DNA of 64,000 bases, from positions 1 through 64,000 of the forward strand of contig NZ_MRWD01000015.1 in NCBI RefSeq assembly GCF_002093625.1. Reading direction: 5' to 3'. Under the pieces are notes generated by a model. The model was not told the DNA's origin, ran no database searches, and was given only the letters and a program-made list of their open reading frames with translations. Source of the DNA: Rouxiella silvae (GTDB lineage Bacteria > Pseudomonadota > Gammaproteobacteria > Enterobacterales > Enterobacteriaceae). This document shows positions 63,524 to 64,000 of this stretch, piece after piece (positions within the stretch are counted from its first letter, which is position 1; every line of letters begins with the position of its first letter). Position numbers and translations under genes: made by a program.

Positions 63524-64000
63524 TGCTGGTCGATATCAAGAATTTACATATCACTTTTGAAACTCGCAGCGGCAGCTTTGACGCCGTGCGCGGGGTCTCC
63601 TTTTCACTGGGCAAAGAGAAGCTCGGCATCGTGGGTGAAAGCGGATCGGGCAAGTCACTGACCGCTCGCTGCCTGATGAACCTGCTACCTTCCAGCGCCA
63701 AGTGCCGCGCCGACACCCTATCATTTGATGGCATTGACCTGCGCAACGCCAGCGAAAAACAGATGCGGCAGATCCGCGGCAAGCGCGTTGGCTTCATTTT
63801 GCAGGACCCGAAATACTCGCTGCATCCCGTGATGTCGATTGGTAAACAGGTGGCAGAAGCCTGGCAAACGCACAAAGGCGGCAGCAAGAAACAGGCCATG
63901 GAAGCGGCTATTGACCTGCTGGATCAGGTGAAAATTCGTGATCCGCACAAGGTTGCCCAGCGCTATGCTCACGAAGTCTCCGGCGGCATGGGCCAGCGAG
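63523..64000 (+). CDS. Peptide ABC transporter ATPase, DppD-like, 5' part
   Basis: Starts at ATG 63523, overlapping the preceding TAA by one base, and remains open to the right edge, so only about 159 residues are visible. It opens MLVDIKNLHITFETRSGSFDAV, with Walker A GESGSGKS at about 38-45, the Q-loop ILQDPKYSLHPVMSIGKQV and the signature VSGGMGQR just before the edge. First of the usual two ATPases (DppD then DppF) of this importer; the rest lies outside the window. Confidence 0.92.
   Translation, partial: MLVDIKNLHITFETRSGSFDAVRGVSFSLGKEKLGIVGESGSGKSLTARCLMNLLPSSAKCRADTLSFDGIDLRNASEKQMRQIRGKRVGFILQDPKYSLHPVMSIGKQVAEAWQTHKGGSKKQAMEAAIDLLDQVKIRDPHKVAQRYAHEVSGGMGQR

Overview
The window looks like chromosome from a member of Enterobacterales, most likely a Yersiniaceae-type genome such as Rahnella, Rouxiella, Ewingella or Serratia. 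This is inferred from family resemblance only: dacD, a ydeP-like oxidoreductase, rnb and fetAB all read as close relatives of the E. coli proteins. No rRNA, tRNA, integrase, transposase or CRISPR array is visible. Most genes are moderately GC-rich. Five AT-rich patches interrupt them: the acyltransferase fragment at 1-747, a 1733-residue protein at 4746-9947, a Mig-14-like gene at 20140-21036, a decaying phosphoesterase gene at 37561-39127, and an unknown gene at 57370-58503. These look like independent acquisitions.

Layout. 1-15006: acyltransferase end, dacD, ydeP-like gene, giant unknown protein, rnb, an FAD monooxygenase behind a Fur-like box, and fetAB. 15007-15506: a gene-free block of repeats with a 7-bp tandem array. 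15507-19911: a NitT/TauT-type ABC importer with an M24 peptidase-like protein, divergent from a nitrilase-family amidase. 20140-21036: Mig-14-like gene. 21411-29736: a seven-gene operon (ArgH-like lyase, polar amino acid ABC importer, two NodB-fold proteins, MmgE/PrpD protein) divergent from a LysR regulator. 29914-37120: a second NitT/TauT importer with a HisD-like dehydrogenase, an APH-fold kinase-like protein and an SDR, facing a GldA-like dehydrogenase.

39180-53069 is a histidine-utilisation region: hutU, hutH, a third NitT/TauT importer, hutD, hutF, hutC, hutI and hutG, plus a HisC-like aminotransferase and an FMN hydroxy-acid oxidase beyond hutU. It encodes the five-step route (HutF plus N-formylglutamate deformylase). 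Four copies of a palindrome close to CTTGTCTATACAAG sit at its promoters and are the likely HutC operators. 53247-56765 holds a GntR regulator, an MFS carrier and uxuA for hexuronate/mannonate use. 58637-64000 holds an M19 dipeptidase divergent from a peptide ABC importer operon that runs off the right edge.

The strongest candidates for undescribed biology are the ArgH-like/PrpD/NodB operon, which resembles the enzyme pairing known for aminopolycarboxylate (iminodisuccinate/EDDS) breakdown, and the HisD-like/kinase/SDR cluster, whose HisD homologue has altered metal- and substrate-site residues. The HisC-like plus hydroxy-acid oxidase pair beside hut may be a feeder branch for imidazole-lactate. 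Three start codons differ from the longest reading frame in ways that matter (fetB, the hut permease, the 57370 gene). Function assignments rest on reading the protein sequences; no database search was run.
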